Of a stretch of DNA of 40,442 nt, positions 1-9,954 are shown one piece after another. Positions within the stretch are counted from its first letter, which is position 1; each line of letters opens with the position of its first letter. The notes beneath the pieces were generated by a model that saw only the letters and a list, made by a program, of their open reading frames with translations, was not told where the DNA came from and ran no database searches. Source of the stretch: Gamarada debralockiae (lineage: Eukaryota > Ascomycota > Leotiomycetes > Helotiales > Hyphodiscaceae); assembly GCA_002803225.1 (NCBI GenBank), contig NXFV01000989.1, positions 1 through 40,442 of the forward strand, given 5' to 3'. The position numbers and the translations under genes were made by a program.

Positions 1-49
1 CACCGTACCTTCTACTGCACTACAGACCTGCCAACATCTACCACCTCTA

Positions 50-715
50 TCAAATGGCAGCCTCAAAGAACAGCGTCGCCAGTATTACGCCTAACGTAAC
101 CGTAATAGAAGTCCGCAGCTTCATCTCAACTTTGGCTGTAGAACTCTTCGTTACTGTCGCCGTCCCCGCTGTCGTGCTTTGTGGTGCAGTTGTAGTCGAC
201 GCTGCCGACGTTGACTTTGGAGTTACCGAAGGTATATTGGGACCATTTGTTGCAGTCAAAGAGGTGGTTGATTGCGAGAATGCATTTGTATTCACGGATC
301 CCGTGTATATTGAAGGAGTAGACGATAGGGAGGATGTACATTGGTCTCCGTGCTGGGTACCAACTGTTCTCATTAATCAGAAATATCTACAAGCAGGTGC
401 TGGGAAACATACACATGTATTCACCTGGGCAGGTAAATGTCGCGTGGACGGAAATGCAACTTTCTTCGAGAGAATATATGTTGTAAGTCTGGGTGCAGCA
501 TGAGTAGTCGTCAGAGCAGTCTGATGCAGGAAGGGAATTTATAGATGAGGCGCAGTATTGGTCATAAAGACTTTGGATATTAATCTAAACCAACAGGGTT
601 AGGACTGGTTGCTATGATGTTTAAGAGAACTTACACCATTGCAGGGGTCTATGGAGTATGTGCCAGTTGGTTGCAGTCGCCCAGTGTCTGTGATAGCGCC
701 AGAAGCCGTAGCCAT
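50..715 (-). CDS. Cys-rich, Ser/Thr-rich protein with GPI-like C-terminus (5' end unresolved)
   Basis: Model: three exons, complement of 50-363, 425-584 and 635-715. Intron 585-634 has a GTAAGT donor and a CTAAC branch; intron 364-424 has a GTGAAT donor and a CAG acceptor. Phases close exactly to give 184 residues. The middle exon is Cys-rich (a CSDDYSCC-type stretch). The last exon is a Ser/Thr/Ala-rich stalk ending in a hydrophobic tail (SITVTLGVILATLFF), the layout of a GPI-anchored or membrane-tethered surface protein. The ATG at 715 gives no signal peptide, so an upstream exon probably exists; the frame is open upstream to about 787, and a signal-peptide-like short frame lies at 843-1001. 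I do not recognise the family. Function inferred only as cell surface or secreted. Confidence 0.55.
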
Positions 716-842
716 GATGATTTTGTGGTTGTAAGATTCGAGCCTCTCTGATAGAGACAACGCTGGCTTTATACCCGACATCAACATTGAACGCTGAATA
801 TGGTGATATAGGCGTAATTAAACTCCTCCTAGTCTTAGGAAG

Positions 843-1001
843 TTAACAGCGAACGAACTGTCGTGAATAAAGCCTTGGCACAAAGGAGCTGAGGTTGAAC
901 AATTCAGCTGCGGGGCTTGCCAGACATCCTATCACTCGAGGAGATGCGATCTGGGAGCCTTGCAGACAGGAGAAGATGATAAAGATGATGCTTGTAATCA
1001 T
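843..1001 (-). other. Short signal-peptide-like frame, possible first exon of the gene to its left
   Basis: A 52-codon minus-strand frame starts MITSIIFIIFSCLQG, which looks like a secretory signal. It lies about 130 bp upstream of the Cys-rich gene's open frame, on the same strand. I could not find a clean donor and acceptor pair joining the two, so the link is a guess. The rest of 716-1982 shows no convincing gene; it ends in a T-rich tract (about 1926-1951). Confidence 0.2.
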
Positions 1002-1982
1002 GCCAGTGCGTTTGGGCTTTTCACAGCAACCATTGGTTCAATCTCATAATCGAGCTGAACAACCACAAGTAAGGTTACTTGCCATGGCGTCGAACCAGCG
1101 ATCAAGCTTAAGTCATATTAACATCATGCAATAGGATAGACGCTGAGGTAGGCTTTGTTTCAGCCAAGTCCGACAGATACGGCGTTATAATTCGTCGCTT
1201 GATTTATATCTTAAGAAAAAATGCAAGCCCATCGGAAGGTTCCAGGCAGAAAATAGCGAACAAGGAGCATAACACGAAATGCAAAATGAGAGGACAAAAT
1301 TAAATCTAAGGCGTTGACAAAACTGTCTATTGTTCTGACGACTAACGCCGGGAAGGATTGATCTCTGGGTGTTGAGAAGAAGTGTGCTCTATTGTACTGT
1401 CACCAACTCTGGAATTGGCTGAAATTTTGAAGTTGTCGTGGCTAAGAAGATGCGATAGTAGGTCAGGCTCAGAAGCTACGGAAGATAGAAGCCCTAAATT
1501 GCTTGCGCCCTCGATAATTGTTGTGTGAAGTCCAGCTGCTGTTGGTCATGGTGTGGGATCGCAGAGGTAGAAAATAAGAAAGACAAAAGGCTTTACCATT
1601 CTTCGCCCGCCTTCCCTTTTTGCCAAGCCAGCAAAGCCGAGGCTAGTAGCTGTGTCGCTCAGCCCAAATGCGCAGCCGCTCCTCTTCCTGTTGCCTGCAA
1701 TCACAAGCAGTTGTCATACGTTAAGGGTGTTAGGGAATCCTGCTGCCAATGTTTAGCGCATAGTGATAATCTTAGATTCAGCTCTGCGCCATGAAACAAA
1801 GGAGGATCGCCTATTAGAAGAATCGCCTCAGTCCCTCGTCCTTGTATAAGATAAAACTAAAGCTCGTAGTTCTTACGTTAACTTTCTCTTCTTTATCAAA
1901 CTCACAATTTTTAATTTAATAATTTGTTTTTTTATTTTTTTATTTTTTTTAGAACTATCGGCAGTACCTCCCGCTCCTCATC

Positions 1983-2402
1983 ATGCTCTTTACTGCTACT
2001 TTTGTTTTACTTATAGCTATATCTAGCGCTCTCGCCACATCCCCCCTTCTTGCTTACCGCGTTACCCAACCCTTTTCTGCTCGCGCTGTAAACGCGGCTG
2101 GCGGTTGGTCACTTAGCCAAGCTACTTGTTCTAGAGACACATATAGCTGCGGGGCTGGAGGTTGTTCTCCTACTTCATTCGGCTGTATTGGCACTGGTTG
2201 GGATAGGACTATTAGTGTCTGCTGTCCTGGTAGTACGTGCTTTACATACCTTTTTGCGACGACTCTGGCAGTGGTTGGTCACGTGTATTGTCAGATGGGT
2301 CAATGCGCTAGGGGTTTTGGCTTGGTTTCCTGTATTGCAATCCTTCTTCTCTCCTCAGCTATTCTTTTAGTTGGAAAATACCGTCTTGATATGTCTGCTT
2401 GA
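1983..2402 (+). CDS. Small secreted cysteine-rich protein
   Basis: Single uninterrupted frame of 139 residues. It begins with a strong signal peptide (MLFTATFVLLIAISSALA) followed by a Cys-rich segment with CSRDTYSCGAGGC and SVCCPGSTC motifs, resembling small fungal secreted proteins with CC pairs. The C-terminus (about residues 110-132, CIAILLLSSAILLV) is hydrophobic and could be a membrane or GPI-type tail, though it ends in a charged stretch. A T-rich tract and a TTTAG lie just 5' of the start, so an upstream non-coding exon is possible. An internal intron (GTAGTACGTG at about 2229 to CAG at about 2297) is conceivable but not required. No function can be assigned. Confidence 0.5.
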   Translation: MLFTATFVLLIAISSALATSPLLAYRVTQPFSARAVNAAGGWSLSQATCSRDTYSCGAGGCSPTSFGCIGTGWDRTISVCCPGSTCFTYLFATTLAVVGHVYCQMGQCARGFGLVSCIAILLLSSAILLVGKYRLDMSA

Positions 2403-3249
2403 GGTGGATTCGTGACACTTTTATTATCTTTCCTATTACTTGGCCTCCCAAAGTAATCTCGTGTCTATGCTATACTTATTAGAATACCAGATATTTACTT
2501 GGGCTTTCCGATGAAGAATTTGCCGAACGTAAATGCTTGTGGTTTCTGGAGAGACTCCTCTGTGCAGAACTTCTCTATCGATGTTCTTGGGGTATTGCTC
2601 GACGAAGGACTTGTTTGCACGCCAACAACGGAGTGCGGAGACACCTAGATAAGAGAGCACGGCAATTAATCGCCCAAGGAAGACACATCTCAAATAGAAG
2701 CGAATCAGACGGGTAGCCAAAATTAGATGCAGGAGCTGAATCCAAACAGCCTTTCTCAAAGGATCACTTCTTTGTTTTTCCTGGGCTGTCGTTGAGCTTA
2801 AACATGAGAATGTGTCACCAGTCGAAGTAACGAAGTGTTACTGCCAAGGTGCAAACGCAGCGTTAAGAGCTCTTCGGATATTCGAAAACCTTTCTCAATA
2901 TTCAGAAACAGAGGTTGATGGACAGCAGGTACCGCCTGTTGTGGTTCTGACTTTCCATCGGCCCTCGATTCAAACTGTGGATCGCATTTTCTACAGCGGA
3001 CTCAGACGGTATCTTATCTTGTTACCAGCTAACATCCCACACAGAAAATGGTCTGCATTGAGGAAGGAGCGATCGATACATTTTGGGGAGCTCTAAGATT
3101 ATGTCAAATTGTTGACGATATGTCGTTCTGGGCGACTCGAATCCTCAAACCGCAGATCTCGATGTGTATTGATCAATGGCGCTCAAGGCATATGGACAGT
3201 TTTGTTGATAGGTCTAGAAGGTCTAGGAGGTACGGTGATATCTGGGGTA
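2403..3249. other. Region without a confident gene
   Basis: Several frames of 80-107 codons exist on both strands (for example minus 2436-2759 and plus 2812-3096). None shows a recognisable domain, signal peptide or splice structure. The plus-strand frame at 3109-3348 contains a hydrophobic patch followed by the 18-bp repeats. A 21-nt stretch at 3220-3240 matches 6119-6139 at 20 of 21 positions in the same reading frame. The region may be decayed coding DNA. Confidence 0.4.
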
Positions 3250-3332
3250 GACCGAATAGCTGGAGAAGACCGAATAGCTGGAGAAGGCCGAAGAGCTGGG
3301 GAAGTCCGAGGAACTGGGGAAGGCCGAGGACC
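3250..3332. repeat. 18-bp tandem repeat, about 4.6 copies
   Basis: Units start at 3250, 3268, 3286 and 3304, with a partial copy at 3322. Units 1 and 2 are identical (GACCGAATAGCTGGAGAA) and later units diverge. Because 18 is a multiple of three, the array encodes a six-residue repeat in any frame (DRIAGE-like in the frame at 3109-3348). Confidence 0.85.
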
Positions 3333-3433
3333 TGATGTCAAGCTGTAGATATATGCGAAGGGTTGAACTCTGTAGGAAAGGGTAGAGATTTTTGAATTGA
3401 AGCTTACGAAGCCTATTTTTGGACTAGCGCTAT

Positions 3434-4760
3434 ATGCACCTCAGTATTAGGGTTCTCATAACAACAAGTTTCAGACATGACCTTTCTCGAGGCAGCAAGA
3501 TTTCTGCGTTGGTTCAAAAGATCGAGCAGCGCGAGAGAGAGCTGGGCCTTCCAAGGGCTTCTAATCTTGCTGAGACCATCAGACTGGCCCTAATTATTGG
3601 CGAGATCGCCTCAAATGTAGCTGAGCCAATGTCACAGCAGGAATCGGTTCCTCCATCAACCCAACGTAGGATTACAGTTAAACTGCCATCAGCAAACAAT
3701 TAACCACGTTCCATCCAGACTGTCATATCACCACCGAATCCTACCACTAGAGACAATGAGAAACCCACTAGCGAACCCATTGTAGTTCCCTCTTCACACC
3801 TCGAAACTCCTAGTCGACCGGGACCTATTAGGCGACAAGTCATGAAGATCTCCGTCGCCGGCACTCCCCTAGATCATTCATAACAGATAGAGGTTTCCAA
3901 AGTATTCTCAGAAATGGCGAGGCTGTGGCTACTGCCAAGATTAGCAGAGAAGAAACCAACGCCAACAGCCTTTTTGAGGGGATAGTCTCTTGGCACGGAA
4001 GAGCTCTCGGCGGCGACCACAGCTTCGCCATTCGGCAGCAGTCCAGGATCTGGCACCACAACGGTTGGCAGAGTTGGAGGATCTTTGAGTACTGGAACAA
4101 CATCGACAGAACCACCGACCAGGCCTGCTTCATCTTCGGGAGCCACCTGGACACCCTCAATATTTGGCAAGCTTCTATCCGAGAACACTGGACGTCTGTT
4201 TCTCTTTCCCGTGAGTGCGCTGCCAGCGAAACTAACCACAACGTCTTCCGATACCAGCACTCTCTTTTCTAAGTCATCGTCTAGCAGCAGTAGAAGCATC
4301 CTTACTTTCGGGGCAAGCGCCCCACCAGCGAAACCAGCCACCACAACTTCTGATACCAGCACACCATTTTCTAAACCATCATCCAGCAGCAGTGGAAGCA
4401 TCTTTTAGTTTCCCGACAACCACCCCATCAGCGAAACCAAACACCACATTTCGCGACGTCAGCACGGAATTTGGGGGACCGTCATCTAGCAAAAGTGGAG
4501 GACTCTTGGGTGCCAGAGGAGTCTCGCCAGCGCATAGAACCACCGCATCATCGGGATCTCTCTTTGGCTCACCACTGAAAGCCGCTACCACATCCCCAAA
4601 AAGTAGCACAGGACCTTCAACTACTGAAGCAGCAGGGTTGTTTGGCGGAGTCTCCGCTAGTAACACGTCAACTCCCAACAGCGGCGAAATATTTAGCGAA
4701 GGCACCGCCACGGTACAAACAGTGACCACACCTTCGATATTCAAGAGAACGAAAAGCTGA
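3434..4760 (+). pseudogene. Broken FG-repeat-like (nucleoporin-like) gene
   Basis: A plus-strand coding signal runs through several frames. The 5' part (3434-3868) contains a helical stretch (SALVQKIEQRERELGLPRAS) and proline-rich segments, with in-frame stops at 3701 and about 3869. From about 3990 to 4408 one frame shows repeats of roughly 34 residues (102 bp) built around S-S-G-S-I-F-x-F, PPAKPATTTSDTSTPFSKP and poly-Ser. The repeat continues in the +1 frame from 4392 to 4760 (SFSFPTTTPSAKPNTT, SGSLFGSP, GLFGG). The switch falls at a T4 run near 4403-4406, where one extra T explains it. FSFP, SLFG and GLFG motifs with Ser/Thr spacers resemble FG nucleoporins, but no structured nucleoporin domain is visible, so the name rests on repeat style only. 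Confidence 0.5.
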
Positions 4761-4764
4761 GGAC

Positions 4765-5777
4765 TCAACGCCACCTGCAGTACCAGAGAGCATACCGGAG
4801 AGCTGAATTTCTTTTTGTGACATGCTACCGGAGTGGCTCTTCGGTACAACCAAACATGCTGTCATAGTTGAAACAAAGCAGGGAGAAGCAAACCTTTTGG
4901 CAGGACAGATAGGATAGAGAGGTGGTTGTTCGTTTCTCTCGAAAGTTTAGGCATGACTAGGCTACATGGCAAGAATGCCTGTTGGTTGGAACTGCCTAAT
5001 ATGGCATAGCCTATTTTCCCCTTCTTTGGTAGCATAAGAGAGCTCTTCCCCTCTTTCTACTTTCAGCCCCTTAGATATCAAGCTAGCTCTAAAAATGCCA
5101 CTATATTTCGTCCCTAAAGAGCTCAACTGACAATGCTTTTGCGCTGTGGTTGAAAGGCTTAATCCACTTAGAATCGATAAAAGAGAAGAGATGATAGAGG
5201 TTGTGTAAGGTAAGTGCGAAGGAAAGCGAGTTGATCTGAGCAAGAAATAAGTTCAGCCTAGAGTAGCCGTGATGTTGTGATGTGGTGGTACAACGCGGAA
5301 TGTACCATATTAAGCCTGGTTTTGGCTTCTATTGGCGTTTTATCAACGGGATTTTTGCCACAACCTCGGCTCACAACGACCCAGAAGGGGAAATCAATGG
5401 CAGGTCTATGATGTAGAGGTGTATAATGGTGCATTTGTTTTGCTTGGAGATGTATACATTTAGACATTGATATTTCAAAGCATCTCAAATGACTGGAGCG
5501 GAGAAAGTGGTAGTGGGAGAATAATTCAGAGATGACGCCATGCCAAAGCAAGACGACAGAACTGATTCAATTAGGGAATAAAAACGAGTTGGATTTACAA
5601 CCGTTGGTAAGAGCCAGAAAAGTTGAGAGGGATAGCGTAGCGTTATACCAGAAGCAGCTGTGCTAAACTCAAAGAGGCGCACCTAAACTTTGTTTACAAA
5701 CCGGATAGAGTGTAACAAAAAAAAAACCGCGTGCACAAACTAGGCCTCGTGTACAAATTAAGTTGAGTCTAGAGAAC
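4765..5777. other. Gap without a supported gene
   Basis: Only short frames without domains are present (for example minus 4962-5243 and minus 5258-5551). A poly-A run lies near 5719-5728. Nothing else could be supported. Confidence 0.4.
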
Positions 5778-6232
5778 AGGCAAGCCTGCCAAGATCCGGG
5801 TTTCATTCCTGCCTGTCCAAGTACCTAGTCCCTATTCACCCCTTAATTTAATCCAATAACCTTTCATCGCAAACTGGACTCCCCTGTGTCTCTGCAGGGG
5901 CAATCTGCTTCTCCGACGGCGCCACCTACGCAATGCCACCCGAACCTTATCCCGACGGTACCAACCCTATCGCAACCGCCATAACTTATAGTAGTACAAC
6001 GACTGGAGCGCCTACGACGTCGTCCCCGCAAGCCTCTGCTTCGGGGGCAGGGATCTCGAGAGCGGGGAATGCAGCTTCATGGATTAAGTATGCGGTCGGA
6101 GTCGTGGCTATGTTGGGAGGTCTAGGAGATACGGTGATACCTACGGACATATATACAGAGGCCGTACTGAAATTCTGCGGTGTCGCTTATAGCCGTGTAT
6201 ATACAGTATGCGAACTAAGTCTGTGCTCTTAG
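5778..6232 (+). pseudogene. 3' fragment of a Cys-rich membrane or GPI-type protein
   Basis: Two in-phase exon pieces can be read: one ending at 5820 (RQACQDPGFIPACP) and one at 5898-6232. They join across a 77-nt intron (5821-5897, GTACCT donor, CTGCAG acceptor). The joined frame reads CP-RAICFSDGATYAMPPEPYPDG, then a Ser/Thr/Ala-rich stalk and a hydrophobic segment (YAVGVVAMLGGLG), the layout of a secreted protein with a C-terminal anchor. No upstream exon or signal peptide could be found before 5778. After the hydrophobic segment the frame runs on for about 30 unusual residues to a stop directly beside a MITE-like element at 6232. I read it as a truncated relic; a gene with undetected 5' exons remains possible. 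Confidence 0.45.
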
Positions 6233-6619
6233 CCGATTTTACACCAAAAGTCATATGCAACACTTCAAAATTTTACTTGTAAATTCGTTTAAATATACAA
6301 AAACCTGGGCGGAGCACTTTTAATTCGACAGCTACTCATAATTTAGTGGCCTCGCCTTAAAATTATATTTAACGGTCGCGACGTAATTACTATATAAATT
6401 CGAAGGGGTGGCCCACCGCCTCTATTTTACACCAAAATTCGCTTTGGTTTTCACACTTTCTCGTTAGACTTTAAATACCTCCTTAACTTAAGAGTAAATT
6501 TTTTGCTATCAAAGAGTACTATTAAATTGTTCCAAATATTTTTTGCTTATGAATCTTACATATAGTTTACTTAGAAGTTTTAATTGATATATGGTAGGGT
6601 GTTTTGGTGTGAAATCGGC
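6232..6619. mobile_element. MITE-like element A, 388 bp, TA-flanked
   Basis: Left end GCCGATTTTACACCAAAA (6232-6249) and right end TTTTGGTGTGAAATCGGC (6602-6619) are inverted repeats with one mismatch. Both ends are flanked by TA (6230-6231 and 6620-6621), matching Tc1/mariner-type target duplication. The interior is AT-rich and non-coding, with an internal echo of the terminal motif near 6426-6436. The short length and lack of a transposase frame make it a non-autonomous element. Confidence 0.75.
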
Positions 6620-6622
6620 TAA

Positions 6623-6889
6623 CGAGCCTATCCGCATAAGTCCGCATTTTTAGGGGCAAAGTGCCCCAGAAATTTTTAACTTAACTAATTCTTTATATAA
6701 ATATATAAGTTCAATTGTCAGTCTTATTTAGCGTCTTTCGTCTTTCGTCATCTAAAGTTATATAAGAATAGCTTATAGTTATTTTGTAAGAATAAATTAA
6801 AATCGGCCACTTGGTCGGGATAAGGCCAAAATCAACGAAATTAGGCCCTGAAGGGTCGCTAAAAACACGGACTTATGCGGATAGGCTCG
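6623..6889. mobile_element. MITE-like element B, 267 bp, TAA-flanked
   Basis: Ends begin CGAGCCTATCCGCATAAGTC (6623 onward) and are repeated in inverse orientation at about 6868-6889. The match is perfect for about 21 bp and continues imperfectly to about 33 bp. Direct TAA copies flank it (6620-6622 and 6890-6892). A 3-bp TWA target site is the hallmark of PIF/Harbinger-type elements. The interior is non-coding and AT-rich. Its left target copy overlaps the right TA of element A, so the two elements abut. Confidence 0.78.
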
Positions 6890-6925
6890 TAAGCGCTTAG
6901 CTTACGAATGTTGGGGTAGCAAGGG

Positions 6926-6993
6926 CCGAAACGAAATAAGCGCCCATTCGGGCGGCAACAAAGCCCCTGCGGCCGGGGCCTCGTTTCGACCCA
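6926..6993. repeat. Imperfect inverted repeat
   Basis: GGGCCGAAACGA near 6926 pairs with TCGTTTCGACCC near 6982-6993 with one mismatch, around a GC-rich centre. It lies between element B and the Ecm33-like gene. It could be another small element end or a stem-loop. Confidence 0.4.
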
Positions 6994-7189
6994 CCATAAC
7001 TGCCTCAAATAGAAAATGTTGGTAGATGTTTGAGCTCGCATGAATGTAATTCAAATAGCTCTAGAACATATCATGAATGGAGAGATATCTTCCCGGAATG
7101 CTCTTTCTCTCCCAAAACGTTTTGCTCACTTGGATCTGTTAGCCTTCAAAGTCTATCAAAGGTCTCTCAAGCAGATACATCATACATCG

Positions 7190-8763
7190 ATGAACATGAG
7201 AATCCAACAATTCCTTTTTACAGTTCTTTTGAGTAGTAAGACCCCGCAAATGCTGCTTGATAATTTGTTGCCAACTAACATCAAAATCCCAGATATTGCG
7301 GTTGCGGCTTCTTGCGGTTCCACCACTATCTCCTCTCAATCTGACGCAGATGCCCTCGTCGATGCATGCCCAACTATAACCGGTGGTCTCATTCTGGCCA
7401 TCAATGCGGCAGGGACCATCAATCTCGATGGCATCCAAGTTATCAACGGTAACTTGGCCAGCGAAAGTTGTGTCAGCACTTGTGCTTCTGTCACTTCTTT
7501 GGACAGCTCGACCTTGGTTTCTGTGTCGCAAAATATAAGCCTACAAGCCCTTCCTCTTCCTGCCAATATCTCTCTATCACAATTACAGTCTGTTGGAGCA
7601 AAGTTTTACCTGGATTCCCTGCCGAGCCTTCAGAATTTGTCTATTCCTGAGCTCTCGTCTGTCGGGCAGTTTCACCTAGGGTCTGCCCCCAACCTAGTCT
7701 CTATGAATCTCACTCAACTCCAAAGGGTGACTAGTCCAGATGCGTTAATTGAGGTTATTAGCGTCGGCTTATCCTCTGTGGCAAGTCTCGATGTCAGCAC
7801 AAATCTAAGCTCCTTTAATTTGAGAGATAGCCCGAATGTTCTAGAGCTTAACTTGAATATCCCGCAAATTGAATATCTCGAGGTTGCTCGGAGTATATTA
7901 AGCCGTGTCAGCACTTCTCCTTATGTAGGCACTGCTGCTGATTTCAGCTCGATCAGCAACATCGGCGCCCTTAACAGTAAGTTATTCTCGGAGATATTAT
8001 GTAAATTTCCATTGTTGTACGTATTGAGTCTATTCTCGATGCTTAGCTCAAAATGAAAACGTCTAGAATTCAGAACTCAAGACACTCCGCTGCTCTCAGC
8101 TCTTCAATTCTTTCCTTTCAGTCTTGATGAATGCTGATTGTACATTTTCACAGTGACCGGCTGCGCAGTGTTCATTGCTGATTCGGCGACCACTTTCGGC
8201 ACCTTGATACTGAGTCAGAACACTTTCGGCTACCTTTCCCTTCGATCCGTCAAAATCATCAACAACATGACCATTGTGGACAATCTTGGTTTGAACCAAG
8301 CTCTCCTGCCAGCCGACATATCGATACAGAACATCAAAATCAGCGGGAACGAAGCTCTTCAAAGCTCGAACATCATCGCAGGCAACGAAAGCTGGCCTTG
8401 GGGCATCAAGAATATCTCATCAATGATACTGGACGGCTCCTTTGACCCTATATTCTTGTGAGCCCCGGCATTCAAACCCCACTCTAAGCCGACGAGCTAA
8501 CTTCCACTCCCAGTCAGGAATATCAAAATCTTACTCTCGTGGAAATCTCCAACGAATTTTCACTGAAGTCCAACAATGCAAGCTTTGACTGCACCTTCCT
8601 CAATTCTCTTCGGAAACAGGGTTACTTCCAGGGCAATTATTCATGCCAGGGTAAGACTCTTGCTGCAGGACATGTTCGCACCACTTCGGGGTCCTACGGC
8701 CGTGGCCTCTGTACGCCATTGCTTTCTCTTGTTGCTGGCACTATTGCCTGGTCGGTATTGTGA
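7190..8763 (+). CDS. Ecm33/Sps2-like GPI-anchored cell-wall protein
   Basis: Model: join 7190-7235, 7293-7976, 8154-8457, 8514-8763; phases close to 427 residues. Intron 1 (57 nt, CTAAC branch at 7274) interrupts the signal peptide; splicing it out gives MNMRIQQFLFTVLLSNIAVAA before SCGSTTISS, which fixes the start at 7190 rather than the longer frame from 7040. Intron 3 has a GTGAGC donor, a GCTAAC branch and a CAG acceptor. Intron 2 is long (177 nt) and least certain. The body has Leu/Ile-rich short repeats with regularly spaced N-L-S/T and SVG motifs, typical of the receptor L-domain fold of Ecm33 and Sps2 proteins, plus many N-glycosylation sequons. The C-terminus (CTPLLSLVAGTIAWSVL) is a GPI-type signal. 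In this family the product is a plasma-membrane or wall glycoprotein needed for wall integrity; the role here is inferred. Confidence 0.8.
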
Positions 8764-9717
8764 TTGGAGAAAAACTATGTCTATATATGTCTCATCCTGA
8801 TCTTTACGAGTGTGCGTTAATTCGCAGGAGCAGAGGCGCGAAGGAGTTGGGGTGGTTGGCGTACTCTCTTTTCCATTCCAGCTAGGAAGTGAGAAAGTGC
8901 CTGTAATTGGATTTATGGAGGAGGAAATAAGAACGATGATAACTCAGATTAGATTGGCACTGGCGGTCCAGGTACTTATACAAACTCTACAAATTTAAAT
9001 TGCGGTATCACTGTCTGCATCTGGATAAAGTCTCCTGGGGTTTCGGGACTGAAATGAAGCCGAAGTCCGGGGTTGAAGGCATTTGCGTTAAAACTTTGGA
9101 GTCGTTCCCATCCGTCGATTTTGAGCCACCTCCACAAAACCCCCATTAGTACAGTCTTCGAATGAAGTATGGATTACACCCATGAAGGGTCCACTTCAAT
9201 TCATTATTCATTACGATTCCTTCAAATTGGCTTCGATTTAAGAAAATGATGGAAATCGTTTGATGCCAAAAGCCGACCCTGCGACAACACCTCATTGCAA
9301 ACCGCCCACAACGATGAGATGAAAAGGCGCTTTAACATCAGGAGCTTCGCTCCGACCTGGCGCATGATTCTTGATATTCTTATCCCTTTTGCATAATGTT
9401 TGGAGGAGCAGAAGCGGGTGATGATCCAAGATCAGTGATGGAAATAATATTTAAACAATGTATTGCCTTCTTTATTCTTGTATCATATTATGCTAATATT
9501 TGAGACTTTATATCATATTATATCGTTCAATAACTAATATAATGTAATATTCCTTGGCAATATCAGGATATTAACAATATGTTTTCATATGATTTTTCTA
9601 TTTAATAAAAACATAGATTTTTTATTTGAGATTAAATTAGAACTTTAATCAAAACAAATGGAATCTTGAGCACAACACTTAGTATTGATCACGATCTCAT
9701 TGATCTGTTTCCTCTTA
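8764..9717. other. Non-coding stretch with an AT-rich island
   Basis: No credible gene. About 9440-9665 is markedly AT-rich with many TA and ATAT steps, as seen in mutated repeats of fungi. It borders the hAT remnant and may be part of the same decayed element. Confidence 0.45.
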
Positions 9718-9954
9718 TCACGGTACGCCCCCTTCTTTTACAAGTTGTCTAATATAGCATTTATCTACCCCTCCCCTGTAAACGCAAGAGAACCCTGGCC
9801 ATAATTTCAAACACTCTAATACATTAACCGTCTCACAACTTAAGAGATTACAGCTGTCTTCCACAGTGATCTTTGCTCTTGAGAAGAGATGTTCTGGATC
9901 AGCTGATATGACAGGAATGGAGAGTGAATCTGGTGCTATACGAGAGAGGATGCG
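9718..9954 (-). pseudogene. hAT-family transposase, C-terminal dimerisation-domain remnant
   Basis: The minus-strand frame reads IAPDSLSIPVISADPEHLFS, then RAKITVEDSCNLLSCETVNV and LECLKLWPG, and stops at 9718. This follows the hAT C-terminal dimerisation signature (LSIPxxSAxxERxFSxAK ... L ... xExLKxW). The usual ERVFS reads EHLFS. The frame begins abruptly at about 9954, where GC-rich DNA of different character takes over. The N-terminal zinc finger and the catalytic residues are absent, so it is a dead fragment. Confidence 0.8.

Noticed and set aside
3874..4401. 175-codon minus-strand frame, and 4379-4849 minus
   Set aside because: The opposite strand carries the FG-like repeat with a regular peptide period; the minus frames look like its complement.
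7040..7189. Upstream in-frame extension of the Ecm33-like protein
   Set aside because: The start at 7190 gives a clean signal peptide once intron 7236-7292 is removed; the extension would bury it.
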